From Candidatus Competibacteraceae bacterium (GTDB lineage: Bacteria; Pseudomonadota; Gammaproteobacteria; Competibacterales; Competibacteraceae), in NCBI GenBank assembly GCA_007120095.1, contig SKOM01000104.1, forward strand, positions 1 through 7,337: 7,337 nucleotides of DNA, given 5' to 3'. The notes under the pieces are model-generated. The model ran no database searches and was not told the origin of the DNA. It saw only the letters and a list, made by a program, of their open reading frames with translations. A program made the translations under genes and the position numbers. Shown here one piece after another: positions 5,891 through 7,337 of the stretch; position 1 is the first letter of the stretch, and the number at the start of each line of letters is the position of its first letter.

Positions 5891-6907
5891 GTGAGCACCA
5901 AACAACCACAAAGTGTCCTGTCGGGTATGCGCCCGACCGGCAAATTGCACCTAGGCCACTATCATGGCGCATTAAAAAACTGGGTCAAACTCCAGCAGGA
6001 CTACGCCTGTTTTTATTTCGTGGCCGATTGGCATGCCTTGACGACGCATTACGAAGACCGTGACATCATCGGCCAGAATGTGTGGGATATGGTCATCGAC
6101 TGGCTGGCGGCCGGTGTAGACCCTGACCGTGCCTGTATTTTCATCCAATCGCGGGTCCCGGAACATGCTGAGTTGCATCTGCTGCTGTCGATGATCACAC
6201 CGCTGGGTTGGCTGGAACGAGTACCCAGTTTCAAGGATCAACAAGACAAACTCAAAGATCGCGATCTCAATACGTATGGATTTCTCGGCTATCCCTTGCT
6301 GCAAAGCGCCGATATTTTAATTTATCGCGCCAGCTGCGTACCGGTCGGTGAAGACCAGGTAGCGCATGTCGAGCTGACCCGTGAAGTCGCCCGGCGCTTT
6401 AACCACTTATACGGTGGCCCGTCCAGGCAGGCGATTCTGACCGAGCCCCAGGCTTTGCTGACCCCGGAATCGAAAATTCCCGGGCTGGATGGCCAGAAAA
6501 TGTCTAAATCCTACGGCAATGCCATTACCTTGCGTGATGATCCCGCTGAGGTTGAAAAGAAATTGCGTACTATGCCCACTGATCCGGCCCGCGTCCGACG
6601 TACTGATCCTGGGGAACCGGAAAAATGTCCAGTCTGGCAGTTTCACAAGGTGTATTCCGACGCCGACACCCGCGCCTGGGTGCAACAGGGCTGTCGCAGT
6701 GCCGGTATCGGTTGCATTGATTGCAAGCGCCCCGTGATTGACGCCGTCAAAGCCGAACTGGCTCCCATGCGTGAACAGGCGCGCGAACTGGAGGCTCGTC
6801 CCCAACAGGTTCGTGACATTGTCGAGGCGGGTTGCCAACAAGCCCGTGCGGTAGCGGCAGACACCTTGGCTGATGTGCGTACGGCTATGGGGCTGGGCTA
6901 TCGGTGA
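5891..6907 (+). CDS. trpS: tryptophanyl-tRNA synthetase
   Basis: This 338-residue class I aminoacyl-tRNA synthetase attaches tryptophan to tRNA-Trp in the cytoplasm. The ATP-binding HIGH signature is HLGH at residues 20-23 within SGMRPTGKLHLGHYHG, and the KMSKS loop is intact at 203-207 (GQKMSKSYGN). The region VPVGEDQVAHVELTREVARRFN between them is typical of the Rossmann core. The opening SGMRPTGKLHLGHYHG and the GCIDCK segment near residues 275-280 place it in the TrpS class seen in pseudomonads rather than the shorter E. coli type. The GTG at 5891 is chosen because it puts the first motif at the usual distance; only a weak ribosome binding site is visible. It lies 35 bases after yciO and its stop overlaps the start of scpA. 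A housekeeping gene, apparently complete. Confidence 0.95.
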   Translation: MSTKQPQSVLSGMRPTGKLHLGHYHGALKNWVKLQQDYACFYFVADWHALTTHYEDRDIIGQNVWDMVIDWLAAGVDPDRACIFIQSRVPEHAELHLLLSMITPLGWLERVPSFKDQQDKLKDRDLNTYGFLGYPLLQSADILIYRASCVPVGEDQVAHVELTREVARRFNHLYGGPSRQAILTEPQALLTPESKIPGLDGQKMSKSYGNAITLRDDPAEVEKKLRTMPTDPARVRRTDPGEPEKCPVWQFHKVYSDADTRAWVQQGCRSAGIGCIDCKRPVIDAVKAELAPMREQARELEARPQQVRDIVEAGCQQARAVAADTLADVRTAMGLGYR

Positions 6908-7337
6908 CCGTACTGGAATCTGTGCCGGTAACGGCCACTCATCCGGCACTGCTGGCCAAAGTCGGGGGGGAACCGCTGACGCGTTTACCCCACGATTTGT
7001 ATATCCCGCCTGATGCCTTGGAAGTGTTTTTGGAGACCTTTGAGGGACCACTGGATTTGCTGCTGTATCTGATTCGGAAAAATAATCTCGATATCTGCGA
7101 TATTGCCATCGCTGAGATTACCCGCCAGTACATGAGTTATCTGGAACTGATGCGGGCCTTGCAACTCGAACTCGCGGCAGAATATCTGGTGATGGCGGCG
7201 ATGCTGGCGGAAATTAAATCGCGGCTGTTGCTGCCTCGCCCCAGTGTGCCAGAAGATGAGGATGACCCGCGCAACGAACTGATCCGCCGCTTACAGGAAT
7301 ACCAGCGCTTTAAGCAGGCCGCCGAGCAGCTTGATGA
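6904..7337 (+). CDS. scpA: segregation and condensation protein ScpA (partial, 3' end outside the window)
   Basis: The first 144 residues are present. ScpA is the kleisin subunit that, with ScpB, bridges the heads of SMC in chromosome condensation and segregation. The conserved N-terminal block FEGPLDLLLYLIRKNNLDI begins at residue 46, followed by ITRQYMSYL and the helix AAEYLVMAAMLAEIKSRLLLP at about 91-111, which contacts SMC in the family. The acidic stretch and the QEYQRFKQAAEQL helix then follow. The frame is open from a GTG at 6904 that overlaps the trpS stop as GTGA, so I choose this start. It gives about 45 residues before the conserved domain, usual in gammaproteobacterial ScpA; a later start cannot be excluded. 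Translational coupling to trpS is likely. The C-terminal winged-helix domain, and any scpB, lie beyond the window. Confidence 0.92.
   Translation, partial: MTVLESVPVTATHPALLAKVGGEPLTRLPHDLYIPPDALEVFLETFEGPLDLLLYLIRKNNLDICDIAIAEITRQYMSYLELMRALQLELAAEYLVMAAMLAEIKSRLLLPRPSVPEDEDDPRNELIRRLQEYQRFKQAAEQLD

Overview
The window looks like a gammaproteobacterial chromosome segment. The evidence is gene content: an Escherichia-type YciO, the long-insert class of tryptophanyl-tRNA synthetase seen in Pseudomonas-like bacteria, ScpA directly behind it, and YciI and BolA family genes nearby on the opposite strand. The genus cannot be resolved from the sequence. No CRISPR array, tRNA, rRNA, defence locus or clearly new multi-gene system was found.

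Layout from left to right: a BolA-family gene on the minus strand (25-312); a scar holding a decayed 5' fragment of a second yciO copy (about 377-470); a large FAD/Fe-S oxidoreductase of the Dld-II / YdiJ type (495-3350, plus); directly after its stop codon, the C-terminal remnant of an IS66-family transposase (3351-3586); a YciI-family gene (3687-3989, minus); a divergent putative zinc metallopeptidase (4136-5101, plus); then a compact plus-strand cluster yciO (5235-5855), trpS (5891-6907) and scpA (6904 to the window end, partial).

The likely history is that yciI and bolA were close neighbours on the minus strand, and that about 3.4 kb carrying the oxidoreductase was placed between them. 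Both edges of that block are broken genes: the yciO fragment on the left and the IS66 fragment on the right. This makes the oxidoreductase the one clear accessory gene here. It keeps every expected flavin and Fe-S motif, so it looks functional, but almost no non-coding DNA of its own remains upstream; a good ribosome binding site is visible but no obvious private promoter.

The right half is housekeeping. YciO is a TsaC/Sua5-fold protein, TrpS charges tRNA-Trp, and ScpA is the kleisin of the SMC-ScpAB condensin. trpS and scpA overlap by 4 bases and are probably co-translated. The points most worth a second look are the yciO scar and the IS66 edge of the inserted block, and the metallopeptidase whose N-terminal zinc knuckle has lost all four expected cysteines while its second cysteine set and HExxH site remain.
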